Assembly (NCBI RefSeq): GCF_033568475.1
Contig: NC_133121.1
Location: forward strand, 191,606,664-191,670,663
Direction: 5' to 3'
DNA: 64,000 nt
Source: Henckelia pumila
Taxonomy: Eukaryota > Streptophyta > Magnoliopsida > Lamiales > Gesneriaceae
The translations under genes were made by a program, and so were the position numbers. The notes under the pieces are model-generated. The model ran no database searches. It was not told the origin of the DNA and saw nothing but the letters and a program-made list of their open reading frames with translations. Positions 33,752 to 43,790 of this stretch are shown piece by piece; position 1 is the stretch's first letter; each line of letters opens with the position of its first letter.

Positions 33752-34421
33752 TATGTGGTTGCATGTTTTATATGATTTTATCTGTATAGCATGTCATGAT
33801 TGTATGTTGCATACATGAGCATTTTGATCCTGTATCTTTGAGATATCCTGTAGGGGATGGTTGTATACGTAAGTCTTGTGTCAGGACACCGTTATGATTG
33901 GACAGTTGTACTAGTATCAGGTCACCATTTTCCACTGGATATAGGAGCCACCTCCTGATGCGACGACGTAGCGTGCTATATACCCTGGGCCCGGTTTATG
34001 AGCTTTTTTCTTGACCTGTGTGTCTTGGTACCCGATATATTTGCATGCATGCACATATAATCATTGTATACTCATACTCTCGTATTGAGCATTTTATGCT
34101 TACGTCCTTGTACTGTTTTTGGGACACCCTATGTCATGGGGCATGTTTGCGTTTAGATGAGATGGGTGGTTTCAGGAGAGCTTAGACTGGAGGTTGGCAG
34201 CAGTTGGTGATGTTTTTGTCCTATCCAGGTTTTTCAGTATTTTTTTCATTCGGGTTTATACACTTTCGATATGGTTGTATAACTAAGTATTTACATATTC
34301 ATTTCCTTGGGATTGTAACTTGTTTTATGGTTTCTGCCGTTAATTTGTGATTATCATTTTAATTAAGTTAATGCATGTGTAAGCTTTTGTTTAGTAGATG
34401 ATTACGGTGTGGGTCACTACA
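33752..34421 (+). repeat. 3' LTR of the chromovirus, second part
   Basis: It resumes the LTR after the copia target duplicate (33747-33751). From about 33934 it matches the 5' LTR remnant 6160-6645 and ends GGGTCACTACA. The next five bases, AGACC, would be the target duplicate; the matching copy lies outside the window. Confidence 0.88.
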
Positions 34422-34426
34422 AGACC

Positions 34427-35018
34427 AGATATAACATATAGACTAGGGCTTGTGAGCAGATTCATGAGCAAACCAAGTAGAGAACACTGGAAAGCAGTTA
34501 GAGGGTTACTCAGGTACTTAAAGGGAGCTAAATTTAATGTACTCAAGATCATCAACAATCACTTGTACTGTGACTCAAATTATGCATCTGATCTAGATAA
34601 GAGGAAGGTCAATTTCAGGATATGTGTTCACAGTTGGTGGAAATGTAGTGAGTTGGAATCAAGCTTGCAAAGTGCTATAGCTTCATCCACAACTGAAGCA
34701 GAATACATATCCCTTATTGAAGGAGTAAAAGAAGGACTCTGGATAAAGGGCTTTGTTACAGAAATGGGATTTGATCAAAATGTTGTTACTATCTTTTGTG
34801 ACTCACAAAGTGCTATACATTTGCCCAAGAACTATGTGTTTCACGAGAGGACTAAACATATTGATGTTATATTGCATTTTGTAAGAGATATTATCTCTAT
34901 GGGATTGGTTAGTATCCAAAAAATTGATACATTGATCAATTCAATAGGCATGTTAAAAAAGATAATGCCTGTGAGCAAACTCAAGGATGCATTGGGTATG
35001 CTCCACGTGTTGGAGTAA
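34427..35018 (+). pseudogene. Older Ty1/copia RT-RNase H C-terminal fragment
   Basis: The reading enters from the chromovirus LTR at TRPDITY and continues with SREHWKAVRGLLRYLKG, YCDSNYASD (first Asp), TTEAEYISL (Glu), IFCDSQSAIHL (Asp), HERTKHIDV and PVSKLKDALGM to a stop at 35018. This is the 3' end of a Tork/Tnt1-like copia pol. The usual DMLTK-type signature is altered (SIGMLKKIMP). The rest of the element would lie left of the chromovirus, outside the window. Confidence 0.88.
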
Positions 35019-35080
35019 CCAAGCTCCATGTCTATGGTTTCTCACTTGAATTCACTATGATAAACTAATAGAGTCATAGG

Positions 35081-35090
35081 TGGAGATTTG
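35081..35090 (+). other. Probable polypurine tract of the older copia element
   Basis: AGGTGGAGATTTG directly precedes TGAAGACTTGG, the likely LTR start, as in Tnt1-like elements. Confidence 0.65.
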
Positions 35091-35836
35091 TGAAGACTTG
35101 GGTTGACTTCTATTAATTGACATTGAACGGCTCAGATCACTTTTGGCTATTAATCTTGATCCAAGGCCTAAGATTATTTATGATCGGTTAATCAACTCGT
35201 AAGTTAGTTAAAGGGGGTTAACGGCCATTTCTTCTTTGTAACTCATCAGACGCACAATCATATTCTATGAGATTGGGGGAACATCATTTTTGAATCAAGA
35301 TTACCTTCAGGAAAGCTCGAACATTGAGTTGAAGACAAAGGAAGCAAGATCTACACTTCGCTTCCTACTTTTATTGTGATAAGTTTACTATCAAAACATC
35401 TTGTTGTTCCTTAAGAGAATTGTAACGATTGAACTCTTGGTTTATAGTGGATTCATATGGTATGTTGCCCAGAACCTTGGATGTAGGATTGGAAACGATC
35501 CGAACCAAGTAACCGTGGTGTTCTTGTGTTGTTTGATCTGTCTTCTGTATTATTTTTTTTTTTGTGACGTGCAAACCCGCAGCCGCTATCTTCGGTACGC
35601 ACTGAGTAAACCCTCGGACTAACGCAATAGCTTGCAAACTACGTTAGCCAGGTAAACCACATTAGGCAAGCCCTGTGTGTCAGGATAGTCCAAGAAGGTG
35701 TTGGTAGGGGGAATCGAACTCCTGACCTCTAGCCAAGAGTTCACCTACTCCACCAATTTGGACATCCCTTAGGGGCCTGTCTTCTCTATTATTATTTTGA
35801 TTGTTTGTGGTTGTTTCTGATGTTCAAGTTTCAGCA
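35091..35836 (+). repeat. 3' LTR remnant of the older copia element
   Basis: It starts TGAAGACTTGGG after the PPT. The distal edge is uncertain and placed near 35836 at a CA (TTTCAGCA). It contains the SINE at 35555-35776. No second copy exists in the window to confirm the edge. Confidence 0.55.
35555..35776 (-). mobile_element. tRNA-derived SINE
   Basis: Read on the minus strand it begins GGGATGTCCAAATTGGTGG with an A-box-like TGGTGGAGTAGGTG and a B-box-like GAGTTCGATTCC about 45 bases downstream, and it ends in a poly(A) (poly(T) on plus, about 35552-35563). It is flanked by an imperfect 17-bp duplicate, CTGTCTTCTGTATTATT at 35538-35554 and CTGTCTTCTCTATTATT at 35777-35793. The length is about 220 bp. 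These features define a tRNA-type SINE; I cannot name its family. Confidence 0.82.
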
Positions 35837-36014
35837 GATTCTTTATATAATAGTATAAAATTAGCATAGATTAACCATCATGGTTATTGTAAATGATAAC
35901 CAAAGTAATTTTTGGTTAATAGATCGATGGTGCCATGGTATATATGAACTGGAGTTAAGAGAAATAATAAAATGTATTGTTTAGTGATTGATTTAGTACA
36001 AAAGTTTCATAAAA
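35837..36014 (+). other. Sequence upstream of endogenous virus ORF1
   Basis: About 180 AT-rich bases between the older copia LTR and the first viral ORF. It may contain part of the viral leader, but no primer site or promoter was recognised. Confidence 0.4.
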
Positions 36015-37172
36015 ATGAATCTTTCTAAGATCATTAATGATACTGTTCAAAACAGTATTATTGAAGAATATAATATTCCTAATAATTTGGAATTATTGAA
36101 CAAATGGACTATTCCTAAAGTAGAACCAAAATTGATTTATAAATTAGGAACTTTTGAACGATTAGGTTTAAAACAAGTAGTAAAAACTACTGAAGAATCT
36201 ATTCCTCTTCATAGAAATGAGATGGTAATTAGTTTATTAAACAAAAAGGATATTTTACCTTTTCAAAAAACTCATAAGTTTTTACATATAGGTTTAGTGC
36301 AAATTGCTTTTAAACCTCTTACTTTAGAAGGACTACCAGAAAGTTTTTTAGCAGCTTTACGTGATGGTAGAAATTTGAATTGGAAACAATCCCTTATGGG
36401 AATAATTCATTCTAGTCTGGCTCATGGACCAGTCTATTTTGATGTTTATCCAAATCTTACTTTATCTTTATCTGATATAAATATTCTTGATGCTTTGACA
36501 TTAAATGTTAAAACTCATGGTTATAATTATATTCCTGGAACAGAAGTTATATGTATATGTTATAAAATATATTTTAAACCTTTATTTACTTTAAATCCTA
36601 TGTGTAAAAGAGTAGATAAAGATTTGAATGAAACAATTCTTATAGAGACAAATTTTAGTAGATTTAAGATCACTACTCGTAGATCTATCAAATGGGAAGA
36701 AATTATATTTCTTGAAAATTGGAAAATTGAACAAGCTGTTCCAAGAAATCCTATTATAAATAGTGATTTACAAAATATTGTTCAAAATAATGAAGGATCT
36801 GTAGAAATACAGTTTCATAATGAACAAAGAAGATTATTTCCTTCCTCTGCTAGATCACTTTCCAGAACGAGATCTATGTATTCTCATATTTTTCCTGTAG
36901 ATTATATGATTGATATACCTCAATCATCCAGAACATCCACTTCTCAAATAAGAGAAGACTATGGATCTCAATCCTCTAAAGAGGATGTAGTTGATAAATT
37001 AATTATCAACAAAAATAATATTGTTCATGTATTCATAATGTTCAAAACATTAGAGACAATACAATATCATAATTATATAGTTGTTTTTATGGATAGTACG
37101 CCCAAACTTGATTTTTCTAAAGGATCTTTTGCTAGGAAAAAGATTAATTCTGAATTTTATCTTCCAAAATAG
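36015..37172 (+). pseudogene. Viral movement protein domain (ORF1 N-terminus)
   Basis: From ATG 36015 an open stretch of 385 codons carries a 30K-superfamily movement-protein domain. It has the hydrophobic HIGLVQIAFKPLTL strand (about residue 95), the invariant-Asp region near FDVYPNLTLS, and an NILDALTLNVKTHGYN block (about 160), as in badnavirus and florendovirus proteins. Movement proteins of this kind widen plasmodesmata for cell-to-cell spread. A TAG at 37170-37172 interrupts the frame, which reopens at once without a shift, so the original protein continued. Confidence 0.85.
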
Positions 37173-39265
37173 AATCTTTTCAGAAATTGGTATTTTCAAA
37201 GTTTTTCTGAAAAAGAATATGATATCATAAGATATGAATTCTATTTTTTCTGCGAAAAGCATAATAAATTAATTTCTTTTGTTCCTTGGTTTATTAGAAC
37301 TTATGTGATTGATTATATCAATGTTATTGAAAGAACTTATAAACTTTCTTCTGGTTCTATACAGAAATCTTTGTATCCTTCTCAGCAATCTTTTCAAATT
37401 GAAAAGAATAATAAAATTTTAAGTTTTGCTTCTTTCTCTAAATTGTTTGAGAATGATGCTTTGCAGGTTACTGTTAAACATATTAACCAAATTTTGGAAA
37501 AACAAAATTACACTAATCTTTATTTGACTATTTTAGGAGAAGAAATTACTTCTTTACATAATAGAATTGAAATGATTATTTCTGCTATAATTCAGATTAA
37601 ACCAGATGTTCATATACAACAGAAGGAAGAGACCAACATTGTCTCCATAACTTCTTCTTCTATTCAGCATCCTCCTGATATCAAAGATTTTAAAATAAAA
37701 TCTTCCATGTCAGAATTAGAAAAATTCATAGAAGAAAAATTTAAAAATTTTAATGTTTCCACTTTAGATGGCAAAATGGATGATAATTCTTCTATCTCAG
37801 ATAATGAAATAAATAAATTAAAATGGGCTGATAGACCTACTCATAATAAATATTATTATAGTAGACCTACTCCTATGGATGTTCTTAATGAAGAACAAGA
37901 ATATATTATTTCTAATAATTATAATGGGAAAAGCATTTATGAATGAAATATTGATGGTTTTGCAGATAAGAATATTTATAATATTGCTCACCATATGCTT
38001 ATGTATAGCACTGTTTGTAAGAATAATTGTAATACTGATAAAAATATTGCTAAAATACTTACAGCAGGCTTTACTGGCCAACTTAATGGTTGGTGGGATA
38101 ATTATTTATCTCAAACTCATAGAGATGAAATTTTAGGAACTATAAAAATTGAGAATAATATTCCCACTGAGAATGCAGTATATACTTTAATCATGACTAT
38201 GATTGATCATTTTACAGGTCGATTTACTGATAATAGTGAGAATATTCGTATTTTGCTTAGTAATTTATGTTGCAAAACTCTTACTGATTTTAGATGGTAT
38301 AAAGATACTTTTCTATCTAGAATTTATGAATTACATGACTGTAATACTAGTCAATGGAAAGCCAAATTTATTGATGGTCTTCCAGGTTTATTTGCTGAAA
38401 GAGTTAGAAAAATTCTAAGAAAAGATAATTTGTCTATTCCTTATGATAGTTATACTTATGGAAAACTTATTAGCACTTGTATCCAAGAAGGTCTAGCTCT
38501 TTGTAATGAATTAAAGCTAGATAAACAAATAAAAAGACAAAATTTATTAGAAAAAGACAACTTGGTAAATTTTGTGACCAATTTGGTATTGATATGCCTA
38601 AAGATAAGAATAATTTACCTGAGACTAGTAGATCTTATAGATCTCACATATTTTATAAAAAAAGTCGTCACTTATCTGAAAAACAAAAAGATAAGAAAGA
38701 AAAACGTAAAGAGTTACGTAGACAGAAAAGGTCATATCCCAAGAAAAAATATAAAGTTATTTGTCATAAATGTGGTAAAGAAGGTCATTATGCTAATAAG
38801 TGTTGGACAAAAAAAAAGATTAAAAATCTTGATATAGATAATAGTATTAAAGAAACATTATTTAATATCTTTCTAACTTCTGATTCTGAAAATAGTTCAG
38901 AAAAAGAATCTTATAGTTCTGAGGATATTAATGCCTTAGAAAATGATTCGATTATCTCAGATTCCGATACTGAGGATTGTAATGCTTGTATTCAAGGACA
39001 AGTATGCACTAGGAAAGATGATAATGATGAGTTTTATAAACTTATGTCTCAATTTGAGGATATTAATATTAATGTTCTCGATAATAATAATATTTTAGAA
39101 TTTCTTAAGAGGATTAAGGATCCTAGTTTAATTTCTAGTATCATTGATAAAATTGATAGTAATCCATCTGATAATAATAAGACAGAAAGTCTTATTAATC
39201 CTACTTATTCTATGACAGAAGTCAAAAACTTCTTAAACAGAAGTATGAGAACCAAAATCCGGTGA
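37173..39265 (+). pseudogene. Viral capsid protein region with CCHC knuckle
   Basis: The same frame continues from the movement protein to a TGA at 37944-37946, just after an SRPTPMDVLNEE motif typical of the MP-capsid junction in caulimovirids. It then continues in frame through the capsid core (QLNGWWDNYL near 38090, FIDGLPGLFAERVRKIL near 38370-38415). A frameshift near 38550 moves the reading to another frame, which carries a lysine-rich basic tract and the CCHC knuckle CHKCGKEGHYANKC (38762-38803), followed by an acidic, serine-rich tail. The second frame closes at 39265, where the frame changes again (about 39230). Confidence 0.85.
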
Positions 39266-39531
39266 CTATTCAGGATTTAGTTCATGAGATTAATAATCTC
39301 AAGAAAGAAGTAAAAATTTTACAAAATGATAATTTAGTTCTTCATAAAAGAATTAATCAAATTGAGAAAGGAAAAGAAAAAGTTTATGATCAAAGAAATT
39401 TTCAAAATACTGAAAATGATTATGATCAGGAGAATTATTTTCAAAAATTATCTTTATTTGATGACAATCATCTTTTTGTTTTGAGCATGATTATATCTCA
39501 AAAAAGTGGTATACTAATATTACCCTTTTAA
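39262..39531 (+). pseudogene. Viral ORF1 linker with predicted coiled coil
   Basis: An open stretch in a third frame, following the capsid region after a frameshift near 39230. Residues 6-33 (LVHEINNLKKEVKILQ and onward) show a heptad-like hydrophobic pattern suggesting a coiled coil. The stretch ends at 39531, but the protease reading begins in another frame around 39485, so another frameshift lies there. Confidence 0.65.
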
Positions 39532-39563
39532 TTGATAACTCTTATAAGAAAAATTTTGTTGCT

Positions 39564-40193
39564 ATGATTGATAGTGGTGCTGACTTAAATGTTATACAAG
39601 AAGGTCTTATACCTACAAAATATTTTCATAAGACTACTCATTCTTTATCTCATGCAGGTGGAGAACCCCTTGATATAAATTATAAATTACCTAAAGCTTA
39701 TATTTGCAAGGATAAGAATTGTATTGTTACTAGCTTCTTACTTGCTAAAAATATTTCTAGCCAACTTATACTTGGTCTTCCTTTTATTTATAAAATTTAT
39801 CCTTTAACTCACATAGATGAAAAAGGTATCACAGGTACCTTTGAAGGAAAACCTATTTCTTTTCAGTTCATTACAAAACCTATTAATAGAATTTTAAATG
39901 AGTTGCTGGATAAAATTGATAGAAAGATTTTTCATATAAATTCTTTAAAAGAGGAAGTCAGTTCCTTAACTATTGAAGAAAAATTGAAGAATCCTAAATT
40001 ACAGGAAAAAATTCAATTTGTTCATAATAAATTTTCTTTAAAAATCTGTAATGATCATCCCAATGCTTTCTGGAATAGAAAGAAACATATTGTTTCTCTT
40101 CCTTATGAGAAAACTTTTGATGAAAAAAGCATTCCTACCAAGGCTCGTCCTTGTCAAATGAATTCTGAATATTTAGAATTAAGAATGAAATAA
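39564..40193 (+). pseudogene. Viral aspartic protease domain
   Basis: It contains the retropepsin active-site segment MIDSGADLNVIQ at its start (codons for IDSGAD near 39567-39584) and the second conserved block SQLILGLPF (about residue 70). The catalytic Asp and the DSG triad are intact. The protease would cut the ORF1 polyprotein. The segment after residue 120 is the linker to the RT, ending in KARPCQMNSEY. A frameshift near 40180 precedes the RT. Confidence 0.87.
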
Positions 40194-40849
40194 AATCTTT
40201 ATTAGATAAGAAGTTGATAACTTCTTCTCAGTCTCCTTGGTCTTGTACTGCTTTTTATGTTAATAAACATTCAGAGAAGGAAAGAGGAGTTCCCAGGTTA
40301 GTAATAAATTACAAACCTCTTAATAAAGTTTTGAAATGGATTAGGCATCCTATTCCTAACAAAAAAGATTTATTAGATAGACTTTTTAATGCTTTAATAT
40401 TTTCAAAGTTTGATTTAAAATCAGGATATTGGCAGATTCAAATAAAAGAATCTGACAGATACAAAACTGCTTTTAATATTTCAATAGGACATTACGAATG
40501 GACAGTTATGCCATTTGGACTGAAGAATGCCCCTTCAGAATTTCAACAAATTATGAATGATATATTTTATCCTTTTAGTAATTTTATCATTGTTTATATT
40601 GATGATATTCTAGTCTTTTCTAAAGACATTGAATCTCATTTTAAACACTTAGAAATATTTAGAAAAGTAGTTATTCAAAACGGTCTTGTTATATCAAAAC
40701 CAAAAATGTCTTTATTTCAGACCAATATTAGATTCCTTGGTCATATGATAGAAAAAGAAAAAATTATTCCTATACAAAGAAGTATAGAATTTGGTTCTAA
40801 ATTTCCTGATGAAATAACTGATAAAACTCAGTTACAAAGATTTTTATGA
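40194..40849 (+). pseudogene. Viral reverse transcriptase domain
   Basis: The RT of the caulimovirid type includes SPWSCTAFYVNK, RLVINYKPLN, FSKFDLKSGYWQI, MPFGLKNAPSEFQ and the catalytic YIDDILVFSKD near 40600-40630. The fold spans about 210 codons. A TGA at 40847-40849 stops it before the connection to RNase H, and the same frame continues beyond. It would synthesise viral DNA from pregenomic RNA. Confidence 0.92.
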
Positions 40850-41425
40850 AGTCTTAATTATATATCTTCCTATATTAAAAATCTTACTAATGATTCTGCT
40901 ATTTTATATGATAGACTCAAGAAGAATCCCCCTCCTTGGACTATAGAACATACTGAGGCTGTTAGAAAAATGAAGGAAAAGGTTAAAAATATTCCTTGTC
41001 TTATGTTGGCTAATCCTCAATGGGAAAAAATTATTGAAACAGATGCTTCTGATATAGGTTTTGGAGGAATTCTTAAACAGGTTAACCCTGATACAAAACA
41101 AGAATATCTTGTTAGATTTTATTCTGGTAAATGGAATGGTGCTCAGAAAAATTATGCTACCATAGCTAAAGAAATTCTTGCTATAGTTAGATGTGTTTTA
41201 AAATTTCAAGATGATTTATATAATCAAAAATTTATAATTAAAACAGATTGTAGATCTGCTAAATTTATGTTTCAAAAAGATTTTAAACATGATGTTTCTA
41301 AGCAAATGTTTGCTAGATGGCAAGCTCATTTAGCGCCTTTTGATTTTAAAATTATTTATAAAAAAGGTGAAGATAATCTGCCTGATTTCTTAACTCGAGA
41401 ATACTTGTCATATTTACAGGTATGA
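40850..41425 (+). pseudogene. Viral RNase H domain (ORF1 C-terminus)
   Basis: The reading continues in the RT frame: a connection segment, then ETDASDIGFGGIL (first Asp, near 41040), NYATIAKEILAIV (Glu), IKTDCRSAKF (Asp) and GEDNLPDFLTREY (last Asp). All four acidic positions are visible and no further stop occurs. ORF1 ends with TGA at 41423-41425, overlapping the ORF2 ATG. Confidence 0.9.
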
Positions 41426-42801
41426 GTAATCCTGGTAGGGGAAATCATTCCTCTTATAGAGGAAGAGGTGGAAGAGGAGCATCTCCTCAAATAATTGCTC
41501 AACATGGCAATAAAAAGCTTATAGCTCAGAATATTTCTAGTTCATCGGGGAGTAATACTCCAGACAAAAATAATCCATTATATGATGAGTTTCAAGAATT
41601 CTTGAAACAGAAAAAAGAAAAAGAAGGTAATATTCCAGATTCATCGGCATCATATGCTAATATTATAAAAGAAAATGATAATAATTCTCAATATATTGAG
41701 AGTGAATATCAAGACTTGATTCTTCTTATAGAAGAAAAAGACATCCAATGGATGAAAACTCCGTTGACTATCATGGAAAGATATTTATCCAACACATCAT
41801 ATGTGAATGGATCTCATAAACAAAGAGGATTTTATGAAAATCTCTTTTTGTCCACTAATACCGTGGAAATTACTCATTTTTCTGGTAATACTCAACAGCA
41901 AGGAGTTTATAACTTCTCAAAATTCATTGCCCAAAAGATTATATCTATTGAAGAATGGGGAATATCTCCACTAGTTGAAAAAGAATTTTCATACAATAAA
42001 ATGAATTTTAAATTCAATTATTGGGATTATGTAGAAGGTTTTAATAAAACCTTATTTTATTAAAATCAAAAAAGAAAACATTCGTGGTTTTTAAAAGTCT
42101 GCGAAAATGTTTTTCATCACCCAGTTCCTAACTGGTTTTTAGACTGGAGGAAGATATTTGGTCCCTCGGCAAAAATTTTGCCTGAAATCCTTAAAGGATT
42201 AATGGAAGAATGGATTGGCTGTTATCCAAAAATTCAAGAATTATCTTCTAATACTATTGAAGGCAAGACATCTTGCATGTTCTTTATTGAATTCGGTATT
42301 CCATGGATTTGGAAATGGAAACCCCAAGCTGGTTATACAGACAGAGGAATCCCTTGTTTATGGAGAAAAAGTTTAACAAAATTCTGGGAAAAACTGATGA
42401 GAGAAGACCCAGAGACAAGAAAAGTGTATGGTGATGAAACCATTCAAAGTATTAATGAGAAAATCAAAGCTTATAAGCATGATTTGGAAAATAAAAAAGA
42501 GAAAGAGACTCCTAGTCCTTTCAAAATTATTACCCAAAAATATTCAGAGATTTATTCCAAAAAAAAAATGGTTGAGTTATATCTTGATGAAATGAAGAAA
42601 GATCTTTGCAGAAATCTTTCATACCCAGATTCAAAATCAGACACTTCTATGACATCGGAATCAAGTGATACAAAATTCCATCGACAAATGTTACAGGATG
42701 CACAAGATCCTGAGGAAGAAATTATAGACTTTTCCATTGATAAAGTCTTTGATTCTTTAAATGAGTCATTAAAAGAGAATATTAAAAAGAGTGGATTATA
42801 A
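41422..42801 (+). pseudogene. Viral ORF2, unknown function, one nonsense change
   Basis: ATG 41422 overlaps the ORF1 stop (ATGA). The frame is open for 459 codons except for a single TAA at 42061-42063. The N-terminus is Gly/Arg-rich (GRGNHSSYRGRGGRG), suggesting nucleic-acid binding. A middle part is aromatic-rich (IEFGIPWIWKWKPQ, about residue 290) and the C-terminal third is acidic and helical. I recognise no enzymatic motif. Florendoviruses carry an ORF of unknown function at this position, which supports the assignment. It ends at TAA 42799-42801, overlapping the ORF3 start. Confidence 0.75.
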
Positions 42802-43061
42802 TGGATGAACACAAAGATATCTGTCCCAGATGTTTCTGCTACATACAGTGGAAAAAGAATTTTGATCAAATCATTATTAAAGGCCATAATAAGAGGCAGA
42901 AGAGTATTGAAGAAAACTATTCTTATCTACAAAGGAAGAGGGTTCTCAAAGACACCAAGAAATCAATAAAATATCATAATGCTAAATTTAAGCATTGTAT
43001 GAAGAAATATCCCGAAACTCCTGAATGCATTCATCAACAACTACCAAGAGACATGATGTGA
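42801..43061 (+). CDS. Small viral ORF3 with CxxC motif
   Basis: An 86-codon open frame whose ATG shares its A with the ORF2 stop (TAATG). It begins MDEHKDICPRCFCYIQW, with three Cys at residues 8, 11 and 13, and has two more Cys and several His toward the end (HCMKKYPETPECIHQQ), so it could bind a metal ion. The protein is strongly basic (many Lys/Arg). No stop interrupts it. No family is recognised, and I do not know it as a standard florendovirus product. Confidence 0.5.
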   Translation: MDEHKDICPRCFCYIQWKKNFDQIIIKGHNKRQKSIEENYSYLQRKRVLKDTKKSIKYHNAKFKHCMKKYPETPECIHQQLPRDMM

Positions 43062-43283
43062 TGGCATGATGTGATTGCCATAATAATGGCTTGCGTAATA
43101 TATTAGCATGGTTATGATGGCCATCAAGGACCACTCAAAGTGGTGAGGACCACAAAGAAATTGGTGCACTACTTTATTAAAGTAGTTTGGAATTATTTAC
43201 TTTTATAAAGTAAAGTTGTATTATTTTTAATACTGTTTTTATTTTAAATTGGAATCCGGGGTTTCATGTCCGGCTCTTTCCTC

Positions 43284-43292
43284 TATTTATAG
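43284..43292 (+). promoter_or_regulatory. Viral TATA box (probable)
   Basis: TATTTATAG in the context CTCTATTTATAGGATAG, about 220 bases after ORF3, resembles the core of caulimovirid full-length-RNA promoters. A poly(A) signal follows about 95 bases downstream, as in pregenomic RNA leaders. Confidence 0.65.
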
Positions 43293-43382
43293 GATAGTTT
43301 TCAGTTTTGTAAAGGGACTGCAATTCAGAATACTACTCTCTCTTATAATCTCTCTTGTAATTACACTCTTGAAGCTTTCAGA

Positions 43383-43388
43383 AATAAA
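43383..43388 (+). terminator. Viral poly(A) signal (probable)
   Basis: AATAAA follows the TATA box by about 95 bases. In caulimovirids the signal lies downstream of the transcription start, is bypassed on the first pass and used on the second, giving terminally redundant RNA. Assigned by position and sequence. Confidence 0.6.
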
Positions 43389-43790
43389 ACTTCTTCTGGT
43401 TTTATTTTAAGTTTCCTTGTTCTCTTTAAATTTTATTTTGTTATTTAAAATTTTTAATTTTGTGCATTTAGCCTGAATGGCAGGCTAAACTATTTTGTAC
43501 TAAATCATGATCTGACAATATAATTATTTATAACTTGGTTCTTATGTTGTTTATGGATTCATAAAAACATAAATCAAGTTATTATAGGTTAAATCACAGG
43601 TTCAAATATTTGATTAAAAAGTTCTCTTTTAGCTCTTTAGCCATTTAGCCGTGTGAAGGCGTTTAGGCGTTTCCGAGCGATTTTTTTTGAGAAATGATAA
43701 TCAAATTATTTGGTAATATCCTATGTATGATTTGTAATATCCTATAATAATGCTTTATCTATGTTTTCCTGGTTCCAGAATGGTATCACA

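Larger units (their letters stand above)
6160..34421 (+). mobile_element. Chromovirus-type Ty3/gypsy element, nested and decayed
   Basis: The pieces are, in order: 5' LTR remnant 6160-6645, tRNA-Met primer site 6650-6661, gag, RT-RNase H to 9500, integrase (19280-19349 and 22437-23571), PPT 23701-23715, and 3' LTR 23716-24437 plus 33752-34421. The gaps are later insertions: Harbinger 9502-19276, solo LTR 19350-22431, copia 24438-33746. Across the gaps the coding order and the flanking duplicates match (TGA/TGAG, CAAGG, TGTAT). The C-terminal chromodomain-like tail of the integrase supports the chromovirus clade, possibly Tekay/Del. All coding parts are broken. Confidence 0.88.
36015..43790 (+). 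mobile_element. Endogenous caulimovirid, florendovirus-like
   Basis: The order is movement protein, capsid protein with CCHC knuckle, aspartic protease, reverse transcriptase and RNase H in one disrupted ORF1, then ORF2 and ORF3, then a noncoding region with TATA box and poly(A) signal. Absence of an integrase and presence of a 30K-type movement protein distinguish it from Ty3/gypsy elements. A long ORF1 followed by an ORF2 of unknown function through an ATGA overlap matches what is known of florendoviruses. It is about 7.8 kb, near one genome length. ORF1 carries three nonsense changes and about four frameshifts and ORF2 one nonsense change, so this copy is a fossil. Codon use is strongly AT-biased compared with neighbouring elements. 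Confidence 0.88.
43062..43790 (+). other. Viral intergenic region
   Basis: About 730 noncoding bases hold the promoter and polyadenylation signal (annotated separately) and an AT-rich leader-like stretch. Near its end TGGTATCA (43781-43788) matches the first eight bases of the tRNA-Met primer site used by caulimovirids, but the next four differ. The edge with the tandem array at 43791 may be the edge of the viral insert. Confidence 0.5.

Noticed and set aside
35985..43506. 15-base inverted match (TTTTGTACTAAATCA) between the sequence before viral ORF1 and the viral intergenic region
   Set aside because: It is too short and AT-rich to distinguish from chance; it does not behave as a terminal repeat.
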